Origin: Erinaceus europaeus | Taxonomy: Eukaryota > Chordata > Mammalia > Eulipotyphla > Erinaceidae | Length of the DNA: 64,000 bases | Assembly: GCF_950295315.1 (NCBI RefSeq) | Contig: NC_080166.1 | Coordinates: 104,873,693-104,937,692 of the forward strand | Direction of reading: 5' to 3' | In this document: positions 45,694 to 56,760 of the stretch, one piece after another | Layout: the number at the start of each line of letters is the position of its first letter | Numbering within the stretch: position 1 is the first letter of the stretch | Made by a program: the position numbers and the translations under genes | The notes under the pieces: generated by a model | Seen by the model: the letters and a program-made list of their open reading frames with translations, nothing else | What the model was told of the DNA's origin: nothing | Database searches by the model: none

Positions 45694-45752
45694 TAATGTA
45701 ATGTAATGTAATGTAATGTAATGTAATGTAATGTAATGTAATGTAATGTAAT
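45694..45752. repeat. (TAATG)n pentanucleotide repeat
   Basis: About 11-12 uninterrupted TAATG units, positioned where the tail of the adjacent antisense SINE would be. Probably expanded from that tail. Confidence 0.95.
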
Positions 45753-45908
45753 ATGATTTCTTTTTATTTTGAGACAGAGGGAAATTGAGAAGTAGTAGAA
45801 AGAGAGATCCCTGAGCACAGCTCTATGCTCATGAAGCTCCCCCATGCATAGATGAGGGTCCTTACATTTGGTAATGAGCACTCTACTAGGTGAGTCACTG
45901 CATGGCCC
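45753..45908 (-). repeat. SINE type B, antisense
   Basis: 'tattttgagacagagggaaa', 'tgctcatgaagctcccccat' and 'ggtgagtcactgcatggccc'. Confidence 0.75.
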
Positions 45909-46119
45909 TTATAATAGTTATTTTTTGTTTTTTCATTTATTCTCTAACATCACAGTGAAACATAAAAGGATTAGATGACTCAACAGTGCTCAATACTTTT
46001 CATTTTCAAAGAAAAATAAATGAATACCCAATGAAGTTGGGACCCTTATGCTTAGTATAACCTATCATTCCTCTAGTCTAGCAATAATCATTCAGATAAA
46101 ACCACACAAACTCAATTTT

Positions 46120-47392
46120 TTTTGTATGCAAAAGTATTTAATTTTTTTCTTTTTTATTTAAGAAAGGATTAATTAACAAAACCATAGGGTAGGAGGCGTA
46201 CAATTCCAAACAATTCCCAACACCCAATCTCCATATCCCACCCCCTCCCCTGATAGCTTTCCCATTCTCTATCCCTCTGGGAGCATGGACCAGGGTCCTT
46301 GTGGGTTGCAGAAGGTAGAAGGTCTGGCTTCTGTAATTGCTTCCCCGCTGAACATGGGCATTGACTGGTTGGTCCATACACCCAGTCTGCCTCTCTCTTT
46401 CCCTAGTAGGATGGGTCTCTGGGGAAGCGCTGCTCCAGGACACATTGGTGGGGTCTTCAGTCCAGGGAAGCCTGGCTGGCATCTTGATGACATCTGGAAC
46501 CTGGTGACTGAAAAGAGAGTTAACATAGGAAGCCAAACAAATTGTTGAGTAATCATGGACCCAAAGCTTGGAATAGTGGAGAGGAAGTGTTAGAGTGGCT
46601 GAGAAAGCTGTGGTATATATACACAATCGGTCACAGTCTTTCGGTGGTGGGAATGGTGTTTATGTACACTCCTAGTTAAATGTAGTCATATAAATCACTA
46701 GTTAATTAATACGAGAGGGGGAAAATTAATTGTATGTCTCAAAGTTTTTCAAAACACAAACTGAATCTTTTTAATATATAGGTTGTGTAATGGATATGCA
46801 GACTCTCTCAAAAGCCTAGACCAAGTAGATCAGAAGCAACCAATAGCACAGCTATATACAAGATACTGGGTACTGTACAGCAAACCCTAACAAAAGGACT
46901 TTTCAAAGTTAACCCAATTACCAAATAATGTGATGATAAACATTAACTATCGATTGTCTTTTTGAACCCTAAGACAGCAGGAACCTCACATCTCCACTAT
47001 AGAGCCTCTACTTCCCCCAGTCCTAGAACCACTGCTATAGGGCCCACTTTCCTGTATGCCTCTCCCAATCCATATCAAATAATATTGCATCTGCCGATCA
47101 CAACCTAACCAACACAACGATTGCCACCTCAACATGCTTCACTTCAGACTGTGTCCAGAGACTTCATGTGTGGAATGACAACCCTTCAGCTTCATTACTC
47201 GGGTGAGACCTTTCCTTTCATAGTATACTCTAATTCCATCTCAGGTGGTTCACTTTCTAACAAAGTCCCAAAACCTAGATATACACCAGTTTCTGTGTGA
47301 GAGAGCATATGTTCACACGTATCCGTAAACTACTGCAAAATATACACCTGAAAGCAGAAGTACACTGGAGTTTGCAATGAGTACCCCCCCTA
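46120..47392 (-). mobile_element. L1 3' end with 5' inversion and extra 3' sequence
   Basis: 46139-46592 is the L1 3' UTR in minus orientation. 46593-47392 is in plus orientation: a short ORF2 piece ('gctgagaaagctgtggtata') joined to upstream 3' UTR that matches 7020-7690. A 14-bp duplication 'acaaactcaatttt' lies at 46106-46119 and 47393-47406. On the minus strand the A-rich tail is followed by 18 non-L1 bases and a second A8 before the duplication. Well preserved. Confidence 0.92.
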
Positions 47393-47406
47393 ACAAACTC
47401 AATTTT

Positions 47407-48171
47407 ATACTACTTGTCTCTCTGGTGAAGAAAAAAAATGAGTTTGAGATTTCCCCAGAGTTTGAAATTATCCTAACCTTAACTATCCTACTACCAAAGA
47501 GTCATCAAGGGTCTGTCCACTGAAATATGATCCTTTTCAGACCGTCTATCTTCACAACAAAATGAAAAAGACTTATTTACTTCCCAGCAAATAAATTCTT
47601 TCTAGAACCATCAGAATTTCAGTCGCAGGAATGCATGCATGTTTTATCTCCCAGGAAGTAGCAGGTACCATAGAACAAAAGTTGCATATGCATTACTAAA
47701 TATACTATCTCAATTTAAAGTATTTTGAGTAACAGAACCAATGGGGGTGGAGAGAGAGAGAGAGAGAGAAGAGAGGAAATAGAGGAGAGTGAGGGGAGAT
47801 CATGTTTGGTCATATACTGATAGAATTTTAAGTATTTGACTCAAAAGATTGTGCAGTATTGGCAATCTAAAATTTATAGAGTAGATGAAGGATGTGCATT
47901 CTGGAGACCCAGGAAAGATATAGAGTTAAGTAAGACCAATGGCAGTCTGTTGGGAAGAATTGTTTTCATATCAAGGATGTCAGCCTTTGTTCAGATAAGG
48001 CCTTAAATTGATTCAGTTAGGCTAACCTGATTTATAGAAGTTAATGTGTTTTACTCAATGCCTACTTATTTAAATGTTAATCTCATGCATAAAAATATAT
48101 TAAAAATTACCTGCATACTGTGTTACCAAATTGAATGTCATGGTCCAACAAAGTTGATAAATAAAATTAAC
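47407..48171. other. Unique sequence with a (GA)n run
   Basis: Nothing recognised except a GA-rich run at about 47752-47778. Confidence 0.5.
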
Positions 48172-48383
48172 AGGGCCAGGTGGTGTCACACCTGGTTGAG
48201 CACACACATTACAGAGCACAGGGACCCCGGTTCAAGTCCTTGGTCACTATCTGCAGGGGAAAAGCTTCACAGTGGTGAAGCAAAGCTGCATGTGTCTGTC
48301 TCTCTCTTCCTATCTTCCCCTCAACTCCCAATTTCTCTCAGTCTCTAACCAATAATAAATAAATAAATAAATAAATAAATAAA
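48172..48383 (+). repeat. SINE type B, complete
   Basis: 'gggccaggtggtgtcacacc' head, 'cggttcaagtccttggtcac', body and an (AAAT)7 tail. Confidence 0.92.
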
Positions 48384-48514
48384 ACTGACTACCATATAAA
48401 TATTTGATCCATCATTTCTTCATTTATGAAGTCATTTGTGTCACTATTAACTCACAGACACTATATTTTGATCTTTGACTGATAACTCTATTGGTTAAAC
48501 TGTTACAATTTTGG

Positions 48515-48725
48515 GGTCAGGAGGGCACATACCTAGTAGAGCACAGATATTACCATGCAGAAATATCTGGTTCCAAACACCTGGTCCTAAGCCTCAGGAC
48601 CCCACATGCCGAGGAGAAGATCACAAGAACTGAAGAGGGCTTGTAGGTATCTATCTTCTTATATTCCTATCTCCCCCATCCCTGCCTTTCCTCTCAGTTG
48701 TTCTCTGTATCAAAAATAAAACAAA
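48515..48725 (+). repeat. SINE type B, diverged
   Basis: 'ggggtcaggagggcacatac', 'ggttccaaacacctggtcct' and 'gagggcttgtaggtatctat'. A short internal repeat of the 'cctggtcc' region is present. Confidence 0.7.
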
Positions 48726-48789
48726 ATACATTTTAAAAAGTTGTTATAGCTTTAACCTTAGGAAACAAATTGGATGCATCATATGGAAG

Positions 48790-49920
48790 CATTATGTTGA
48801 ATTTGTTAAGAACTATAAAGCTGCAAAAATTAGTAAAGTCATGGACCCTTTGGAATATACCTAAAATAGACTTCCTAGCTTTATCCAAAATGGAGACCCC
48901 TAATCTCATCTGTTATATGCTTACATTTGGGTTCATGATTAGTAGACAATTCATTCTGCTTTATATTTTAATGCTTTTCAGTCACCAATTTGCAAGTGCT
49001 ACCATGAAGCCAATCTGACTTCCCTGGGTAGACAACTCCACCAATGTGTCTGAGAAGCTCACCTCCCCAGAGCCTTAACCCTCAAGGGAAAGATATAAAC
49101 AAGCTGGGAGTATGGATCAATCTGCCAACACCCATATCCAGCTGTTGAAGAATGGGCAAACTGTCCTGGAAAATCCAGGTCATTGTTTCCATGAGATCCG
49201 AGTGGGTTGACCCCCAACTCTCCCTTCAGGTAGAGAGAAGGGCTGGTTCCCCCAGTCTCTGGGATTTATGACAGCTGGACCCTCGGACATGGGTGCCATT
49301 CTACACATGCCACTCCCTTCCTTCTTTGATTAAAAGCCATGGATTACTGTGTTAGCTTTAAAACCCCAGCAAACATTGCTCAGCTTTTCCTCTCCTGCTT
49401 CTCTAAAGTGCCTGCAATTTACCTCCAAGAAAATGTACATTGTAAAGTTTATGATCAAACAGTCTGTTGGTTAAAATGTAACTATACATTGTCTTGCTCT
49501 GTGTTTGGGTTAATGGATACTCACCCCACCACACCCCCCAGTTATGGCCTATATCTACCTGCTTTTTCTTTCAATAAACGAATTGTCGTCCGAGGCTTTT
49601 CTCAGAGCTGTCTGTCCTGTCTCTCTGCACATTTCGCCCTTGACAAGCTGAGCTACCTGAGGATACCCGGGGGCCACTTTTGTCCTCCATCTCCCAATGG
49701 GCAGGGAGACAGGTGGACCCAGAGAAAGCCTGCATCCAGTGGGGAAGGAATTATAGAAGCGAGATCTTCCACCTTCAGTATCCCATAATGATCCCGGGTC
49801 CATACTACTAGAGAGCTAAAGAATAGAAAAGCTTCCAATGGAGAGGATGGGATGTGGGACTCTGCTGATGGGAATTGTTCTCTTCTTATTTTAATGGTCT
49901 TGTTGATAATTATTAAGTTA
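48790..49920 (+). mobile_element. Older L1 3' UTR interrupted by an LTR
   Basis: The left part (to 49142) includes 'atggaccctttggaatatac', 'cttccctgggtagacaactc' and 'caatctgccaacacccatat'. The right part (from 49735) resumes 'tccagtggggaaggaattat' and ends 'aatggtcttgttgata'. Both halves align to 1800-2300 in order, with the LTR between them. Confidence 0.85.
49143..49734 (+). mobile_element. Solo ERV LTR, about 592 bp
   Basis: TGTTGA...CCTGCA ends. The flanking 6-bp duplications are 'tccagc' (49137-49142) and 'tccagt' (49735-49740), one mismatch. AATAAA occurs in 'ctttcaataaacgaattg' near 49570. It encodes no protein: the 149-codon open frame overlapping it is LTR plus L1 sequence. A different LTR family from those at 3.05 and 12.47 kb. 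Confidence 0.88.
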
Positions 49921-49924
49921 AGTT

Positions 49925-49953
49925 AATGATAATAATAATAATAATAATAATAA

Positions 49954-49984
<31 letters not shown>

Positions 49985-49987
49985 AAG
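49925..49987. repeat. (ATA)n then (AAG)n compound microsatellite
   Basis: About 10 AAT units followed by about 9 AAG units at the tail of the L1. The GAA/TTC class can form triplex DNA. Confidence 0.95.
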
Positions 49988-50345
49988 GACTGCCACGCTG
50001 TTAGCAAAAGTGGTTGTACCATTTTGAATTCCCATTAACAATGTATGAGAGCAGCATATCCTGAATATCTTCAGCAAAATCAGTCCTTTTCATTTCATAC
50101 TTTTTAGTAAGTGTGTGGTTTTAACTTACATTTCTATAGTTACTAATGATTATGACACTTGAAATTCATAAATCTTCAGTGAAGTATCTATTCAAATGTT
50201 GTAACTCATTTTATGAATTGTTTCTTCTCATTGAATGTTTACAGTTCCTTATATTTTCCTGTAAGAAGTTATTTATCAAAGACATAATTTGTAGGTGTTT
50301 TGTAAAAATATATTCTCCACCAACTAAAATATGCTTTTTTTTAAG
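49988..50345 (-). mobile_element. Old L1 ORF2 fragment, antisense
   Basis: 'gactgccacgctgttagcaa', 'accattttgaattcccatta' and 'aatgtatgagagcagcatat' are the antisense of the widespread mammalian L1 ORF2 3' region. Strongly diverged, so pre-hedgehog in age. Confidence 0.75.
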
Positions 50346-50507
50346 CTTTTCAATTATGGATATTGGTATCTTTACCTTTAAGGATAATATTCACTTGTTA
50401 TAAACATGGCTGACCTTTTTCACAGATAGGGCTACCACAAACTACATATAAAATATCCTTTTCCATAAATTAGAAACACTAAAATTCTCTAGCACTGAAA
50501 TTATGTC

Positions 50508-50565
50508 ATTTTTAAAAATATTTATTTATCTCCTTTTGTTGCCCTTGTTTTATTGTTGTAGTTAT
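50508..50565 (-). repeat. SINE type A tail fragment, antisense
   Basis: 'tttatctccttttgttgccc' and 'ttgttttattgttgtagtta' only. Confidence 0.7.
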
Positions 50566-51240
50566 TATATGCTCAAAGTCAGTGATTATCAAAGAAATGC
50601 TAATAAAGATAACGAGTTACTGCTTAACACTTATAAAACTGTTATAAATTAGAATGTATAAAAGTCACAAGTGTTGTTGAGAATGCAAGGGGGAAAGGAA
50701 TCCTTCTCCAGTGTTGTTGGGAAAGTAAATTGGTACAGGACCTGTGGAAAAAGTCTACAGAATTCTTAAAACATTGGAAGTGGATCTACCATATGGCCCA
50801 GCATTTTGTCTCCTGAGAGTTTATCCAAAGGAAACAAAAACACCTATCCAAAGAGATCCATGTATAGCTATGTTCAAAGTAGCATAATTTGTTCTATCAC
50901 AAGTTTGGATGCAGTCCATATTTACAGTAGCAGATAAATGGCTAAGAAACTTGTTTTATATATAAACAGTGGAATACTTCTCAGCTATATTTTCACAATA
51001 GCCAAAGAGTGGAAGAGGCCTAAATGTCCATCAGTATATGGCTGGCTAAAGAAGTTATGGTCTATATGCACTGAGAAATACTATTCTACAATCAAAAAGA
51101 TGATACTGTGTCTGTTAGGACAAAATTGATGAAACTGGAGGTGAATATGCTTAGTGAAATAAGAGATGAAAGAAAAGGACCCGATGGTTTCACTTATGAG
51201 CAATCTAGAGAACTTATACATATAAAGCTACTTAAGCAAC
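50566..51240 (+). mobile_element. Old L1 ORF2 3' end with internal duplication
   Basis: 'gtgattatcaaagaaatgct' to 'atggtttcacttatgagcaa', the L1 ORF2 end. The 'cacaatagcc...' segment occurs in two diverged versions (about 50870-50990 and 50990-51090), suggesting a local tandem duplication. Stops in all frames. Confidence 0.75.
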
Positions 51241-51684
51241 TTAACAGCCCAGTGTTTTGATTCTTAATCTTGTCTAACCCATTTTATTTTCTGAACCTAG
51301 AGCAACATTTCTAGGAAATGCAGAAATCTGATAAGGTCAATTGGGCAGTATCCTTTCCACACAGTCCTACTCAGCTCCTCAATTGCACTGCATTTACTTT
51401 TATATTTACCATTGGTATCAAAGTTCATGAATGAGAGATACCCTGCATTTATTAATTGCTGAGTGTAAGTGATATAGTAAGAACTGTGTGCAAGAAGGAA
51501 AAAATTGGATGTAATGACTACTAATATCTCTACCACCGTATTATTTTATGCTTTTCTGAAAATAGTTTTGTTAATTATGGGTATGTGGAATGTGTTAACT
51601 TGCTTGGATATGTATGTATATATATATATATATATCATAATGTTGTTTTAATTATAATATTTTAAAATTTATTTTAATGTTATT
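51241..51684. other. AT-rich sequence with (TA)n
   Basis: Nothing recognised except (TA)10 at about 51617-51636. Confidence 0.5.
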
Positions 51685-51895
51685 ATTATTACTTATTTAT
51701 TTATTATTGGACAGAGATAGACAGAAATGGAGAGAAAAGGGGGAGATAGAGAGAGAAATAGACAGAGAGACACCTGCAACCTTGCTTCACGACTTGTGAC
51801 GTTTTCTCCCTGCAGGTGAGGACCAAAGGCTTGAACCTGGGTCCTTGCACACAGTAATATATGTGCTTAACCAGGTGCACCAACACCTGGCCCCC
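51685..51895 (-). repeat. SINE type B, antisense
   Basis: 'gagagacacctgcaaccttg', 'ctgcaggtgaggaccaaagg' and 'gtgcaccaacacctggcccc'. Confidence 0.92.
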
Positions 51896-52315
51896 ATTTT
51901 TATCATTATATTAGGGAAATACAGATTTATAAGGGAGATGTTGTTACATGAGTACAATTTCTTGTCTACCTTGTTAGGAATCTTCAGACTACTCCCACTA
52001 CTAACTTAAATCCTCTTCCAATAATTACTGATGGAAGTCAAACTGAGTACTTTCAATGGTAAATTACACTGTGAAGGAAATTGCATTCTAAGTAATTAAA
52101 ACTGAGTGAAAATGGAGATTTTAAAAAGTATTTCAGATGCCAGTTACATGGGTTCCTCCTTTATGATTAATCACCCCAAACCAAAACAACCTGCGTCTTG
52201 ATGTGTATGTTTGTAAAGAAACATATGTAAGTACAAGAAAGGAGTACAGAATTGGACTTCAGTATGGTGGAGACACAAACATTCAGATCATAGCTCTTAA
52301 ATATGTGTGTTTTCT
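51896..52315. other. AT-rich unique sequence
   Basis: Nothing recognised. Confidence 0.5.
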
Positions 52316-52713
52316 TTTTCCTTTTTTTTTTTTTTTTTTCTTTTGGCCTCCAGGGTTATTTCTGGGGCTCAGGAATTCACTGATTACATATAAACCAAGC
52401 ACTCTTAGACAGACCTGTATTTATAAAGTGGTCAGTTTTACCATTTTCCCCCATTTTGTTGCCCTTGTTGTTGTTCCCCTGTTGTTGTTATTGCTGTTAT
52501 AGCTGTTGTTGTTGGATAGGACAAAGAGAAATCGAGAGAAGAGGGGAAGACATGAGAGGGCGAGAGAAAGATAGACACCTGCTAATCTGCTTCACTGCCA
52601 GTGAAGCAGCTCCCCTACAGGTGGGGAGCCTGAGGCTCAAACTGGGAATCCTTACATTTTTTCTTGCTCTAGGCGCCATGTGGCTTAACCCACTGTGCTA
52701 CTGCCTGATCCCC
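52316..52713 (-). repeat. SINE type A, antisense, with internal insertion
   Basis: Full antisense copy from 'ggcctccagggttatttctg' to 'ctgtgctactgcctgatccc'. About 60 bp of unrelated sequence (52370-52440) replaces the usual 'cctgcactacgaatccac' part. Confidence 0.85.
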
Positions 52714-53296
52714 TGAGTTATGTGCTTTTAATTTAAAGATATTTTATCTGAAAGTGGACCAGGAAACGCTAACACCAATATATGTGTATTTTGTACTTTA
52801 CTATCTAGAGTAAGCAACCCTTTCAACCAAATATTGAAAAAAAATCTATCAGTATTTCAGGTTTCATTTAAACATTAAATACTAAAAGAGATGGAGTGGA
52901 GTTTGTAATTGCATATATTTAAGAATGAGTTCTGAAAATTTAAGTATGTTTTCACTAGAGTCAAATGAGGTAGATTCTATTGAATCATTCCTAATTTTTC
53001 TTCCCCCTTTCCTATTTGGGAGACATCTGTGGAAAATATTTGAGAAACATCATATAGGAATGTTAAATTCGAGAAAGCATCTTGTAAACGATGTAGTAAG
53101 CAAAACCAACCACTTTATAAATACAAGTCTGTCTAAGAGTGGTTGGTTTATATGCAAGAATTGAGTTAAAATATTTCAAGCCATTTCTTCAGGGAATTGT
53201 GGCTTGTCAGTTGATTGTTTGTAGCATGAGTCTAACCACAGTGTTTTTCACAAAGGAAAAAAAAAGGAGGAAAGAAAAACTATATGGATAGAAGTG
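52714..53296. other. AT-rich unique sequence
   Basis: Nothing recognised. Confidence 0.5.
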
Positions 53297-53518
53297 GTAA
53301 GTTCTCAGTGGTGGCATACTTGAATAAGCACACATGTTACAATTTACAAGGACCTGGGTTGAAGCCCCCAGTTCCCACCTGCAGGGGAAAGCTTCACTCA
53401 CTAGTGGTGAAGCAATGCTGCAGATGTCTATTTCCCCCTATATCTCCCAACTCCTCTCGATTTTTGGTTGTCTCCATCCAATAAATGGATAAAGATAACC
53501 AAAAAAAAAAAAAAAAGA
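53297..53518 (+). repeat. SINE type B
   Basis: 'cagtggtggcatacttgaat', 'ggaaagcttcactcactagt' (a short insertion in the body) and a poly(A) tail. Confidence 0.82.
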
Positions 53519-53779
53519 AATGGTAACATGCAAAGTTTTATTTTGTATTATTTAATAATATTTCTAGAATTTCATGAAGACAAGTACTATACATATATAA
53601 AATGAGAACTTTTATAATTTAAAGCAAAAACTGAATACAGTATTTATTTTTGAAGAACTGTGAAAATATATAGAATCTTTATAGAAAGCAGATGTTTCAG
53701 AAAAATAATCACAACAAATATTATAATAACTAGGAAATATATTTTATTTAAAAGTTTTTGCTTCATCATTATTGGCTGT

Positions 53780-53920
53780 TTTTTCATTCATAAGAGACCT
53801 AGAGAGACAAACAGAGAGGGAGAGATATCACAGCACCAGAACTTCCACCAGTGCCTTTGCATGTCCCATGTTGTGTTGGGCTCAAACCTGGTTCACAGAT
53901 AAGATAAGGCACAAACCACA
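53780..53920 (-). repeat. SINE type E, antisense
   Basis: 'agagagacaaacagagaggg', 'cacagcaccagaacttccac' and 'gggctcaaacctggttcaca'. Confidence 0.6.
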
Positions 53921-54509
53921 TCTTTTCAACCCAACAAAATTTCTAACGCTTATTTGCATTGCATAGCATTACTGAAGGTACTGCCTAAGATAAAGTACTT
54001 TGCATAGTTCTACAACTGAAAAAATATCAAAATTATTAATTGTATTGCAAACAGTCAAGGACAAGGACCATGTATATTTTTATATAAAATACTCCAAATT
54101 TTATGAAAGAATTTCTGAAATAGCTCATTAAATATGCAGGCATAAAACAGTCTTTTTGTTAAATATCCTGTGGGTAATGGTTGATACATTTCTTCAATAA
54201 GTATCTTCCATAAGTATTTATAAATTGACTATTATCTTTGGGGGATGTGCCAAGGACATGTGATATACTAAATAAGGCAAATATATTTAATAAAACAGTG
54301 GCCAGAAAGACATAAACAAAAAATTAAATATCATATGTATAAATAGATGCTAATAGCATATGAATGTTTTATAAAGTGCTCTATATGAACATAGATATTT
54401 TGATAAGGGTAGCAGATGCTACTCTGTGGAAAAGACGTAAAATTTAAAAATTATTAATAATACATATCTAGTCAGAAAATGAGAGGACAAATCTAGTTAA
54501 GAGTACAGC
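53921..54509. other. AT-rich unique sequence
   Basis: Nothing recognised. Confidence 0.5.
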
Positions 54510-54601
54510 ACCCATGCCTACCAAAAGCTGGAAACAACTTAGATGTTAAACACCAGGTGAGTCAATAAGATGTGATATGTATCCAGAAAGAATAATACTC
54601 A

Positions 54602-54818
54602 ATGGGGCTGGGTGGTGGTGCACCTGGTTGAGCTCACATGTTACAATATACAAGGACCTGAGTTCAAGCCCCTGGTCTATAGGGGGAATGCTGAAAAGCT
54701 TCACAAGTGGTAAAGCAGTGCTGCAGGTGTCTCTCTGTCTCTCTGTCTCTCTCTCTATCTCCCCCTTCCTCTCATTTTCTGGCTGTTTCTATGCAATACA
54801 TAAATAAGAGATAATAAA
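54602..54818 (+). repeat. SINE type B with target duplication
   Basis: 'ggggctgggtggtggtgcac' to a (GA/AATAA) tail, inside the L1, with 'aaagaataatactca' / 'aaagaatcatactca' at 54587-54601 and 54819-54833. Confidence 0.92.
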
Positions 54819-54840
54819 AAAGAATCATACTCAGCCATAC

Positions 54841-54993
54841 AAAAAAGAAGAAGAAAAAGAAGAAGGAGGAGGAGAAGAAAGAGGAGAAGTAGGAGGAGGA
54901 AGAGGAGAAGGAGGAGGAGGAGGAGGAGGAGGAAGAGGAGAGGAAGAAGGGGGAGGAGGAGGAACAGAAGAAGAAAAAAGAAAAAAGAAAACC
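54841..54993 (+). repeat. Polypurine (GGA/GAA)n tract, about 150 bp
   Basis: Almost pure purine strand with GGAGGA and GAAGAA units, expanded from the A-rich L1 position 'cataaaaaagaagaa'. The opposite strand gives only a low-complexity Leu/Pro/Ser frame. Confidence 0.9.
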
Positions 54994-55510
54994 CAGCCAT
55001 TGATAACATGGGTGAGTCTATGAGACTGACACACTGCTACTCAGCCATAAAAAACAAACAAACAAAAAACAGCCATTCATAACATGGGTGAGACTGGCAC
55101 ACTGACAACTGTACTAAGAAGACAACTCATGGGTGGATTTAGAGGGCATTATGCTTAGTGATGTAATTCAGAGAAATAGAAATGCCATCAGATTTCACTG
55201 ATATGCAGTGTATAGAGAAAACAGAAAAAAATATCAATAATAAATGAAATAAATAAACAAAAATAAACATATTTACCATAGTTAGTGTAAAATCAGTGCA
55301 AATGGTTAATGTTGAAAGGAATATTTTAAAAGTATATGAAAATTACGAATCAGAAGTCTGGGTTATTTTGAGCATACAGATATCATTTAAAATGTAAAAA
55401 TGTTATGTGAAAAAATTGAGAAATGTTATGCATGTACAAGCAATTTTATCTACTGTCAAATGTAAAATATTAATCCCCCAGTAAATAAATAAATAAAATA
55501 AAATGTAAAA

Positions 55511-55870
55511 ATTGGCCAAGCAGTGGCACACATAGATAAGTGAATACCATGCAGAAGGATTTGAGTTCAAGCCCCTAGTCTCTACCTGCAAGGGAGATGC
55601 TCCATAAGTGCCAAAGTAGTGGTGTAGAACTCTTCTCTCTCTCTCCCCCTCCCCCTTCTCTCTTTCTCTCCCTCCCTCTCTCTCTCTCTTTCTCTTTTCC
55701 AATCTATCTCCTCTCCCCTCTCAATTTCGTTTAATCCATAAAAGAAAAGATGGTAAAAGAAAAACGGGAGGGAAAAGAAAAAAAGAAAGCAAATAGAAAA
55801 AATTGTTGCCAAGAATGGTGGCTTCATCCTGCAGGCATGGAGGCCCAGGGAGAACCCTGCTGACAAAAAT
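55511..55870 (+). repeat. SINE with type B head and type A-like 3' extension
   Basis: 'ggccaagcagtggcacacat', 'gagttcaagcccctagtctc', a long CT tract and a late segment 'gtggcttcatcctgcaggca' resembling the type A 3' extension. Confidence 0.75.
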
Positions 55871-56051
55871 AAACATATTAAAACATGAATAAAATATTGG
55901 AACATGAAAAATACAGATTATGCTAAGAGTAGCTGTGGTATACATGCTTAAATATTAACAAGCATGAAGAATTTATCATAAACATGGATGTTAGCACATA
56001 AATGCATATGATTTTGTCATTCTTTTTTGGTATTTCATCTGTGATATTATT

Positions 56052-56255
56052 ATTATTTTTAAATTATCTTTATTTATTGGATAGAGACAGCCAGAAATCA
56101 AGTGGGTTATAGAGAGGGAGAGAGACAGAGAGACACCTGCAGCACTACTTCATCACTCGCAAAGCTTTCCTCTGCAGGTGGGGATCGGGGGCTTGAACCT
56201 GGTCCTCGCGCACTGTAATACATGTGTTCAACCAGGTGCACCACCACCCGGCCCC
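56052..56255 (-). repeat. SINE type B, antisense, with target duplication
   Basis: Complete copy ending 'caccaccacccggcccc'. 'ctgtgatattatt' is duplicated at 56039-56051 and 56256-56268. CpGs remain in 'cctcgcgcactgtaatac', so it is fairly young. Confidence 0.93.
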
Positions 56256-56535
56256 CTGTGATATTATTTTTGTGGGTTTTCTACAATTTTCAGTCACAAT
56301 ACAATTTTTCATAAGTGTGGTTTTTTATCTGAGTGATTATAATTATATTGTTATTTGAGTGATTGTAAACATCTTTCCAGATATCAGAAACAAAGATTTA
56401 AACTGGTACTGCAGCTACTGCATGTTCCACTTTATCACAACTTATGTCTCAATAATCACTCAGATTCACTGACTAATATTTATTATCATAACCTTTTTTG
56501 GTTGGCATTAGAAATATTTAGAATAAATATTTCAG

Positions 56536-56760
56536 CGTGGGGATCCTGGTTCGAACCCTGGGCTCCCCACCTGCAGGGGGGTTGCTTCACAAGTGGTGAA
56601 GCAGGTCTGCAGGTATCTCTCTTTCTGTCCCCCTCTGTCTTCCCCTCCTCTCTCCATTTCTCTCTGTCCTATCCAACAAAGATGACATCAAAAACAACAA
56701 CAATAATAATTACAACAATAAAATCCAGGAGAGCAACAAAAAGGAATAAATATTAAAAAA
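56536..56760 (+). repeat. SINE type A, 5'-truncated
   Basis: Starts at 'agcgtggggatcctggttcg', lacking the A-box half of the head. Flanking 'agaaatatttagaa' copies (about 56511 and 56760) suggest the target duplication, with about 10 extra bases at the 5' side. Confidence 0.85.

Larger units (their letters stand above)
54510..55495 (+). mobile_element. Older L1 ORF2 end and 3' terminus, rearranged
   Basis: 'aaaagctggaaacaacttag', then a SINE, a polypurine expansion, 'aacatgggtgag' twice (about 55005 and 55080), 'gcattatgcttagtgatgta' and the terminus 'gagaaatgttatgcatgtac' with 'attaatcccccagtaaataa'. The two 'cagccatt...aacatgggtgag' units indicate a tandem duplication of about 75 bp. Confidence 0.78.

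Noticed and set aside
46138..46626. 162-codon open frame on the minus strand
   Set aside because: It is L1 3' UTR. The same peptide-like frames recur at 7700-8040, 16600-16880 and 20569-20952 in other copies of the same non-coding UTR.
49339..49788. 149-codon open frame on the plus strand
   Set aside because: It spans the solo LTR and its L1 flank. The composition and boundaries follow the repeat, not a gene.
54755..55009. Leu-rich frame resembling a membrane protein or signal peptide
   Set aside because: It is the translation of the polypurine tract's complement and has no real protein character.
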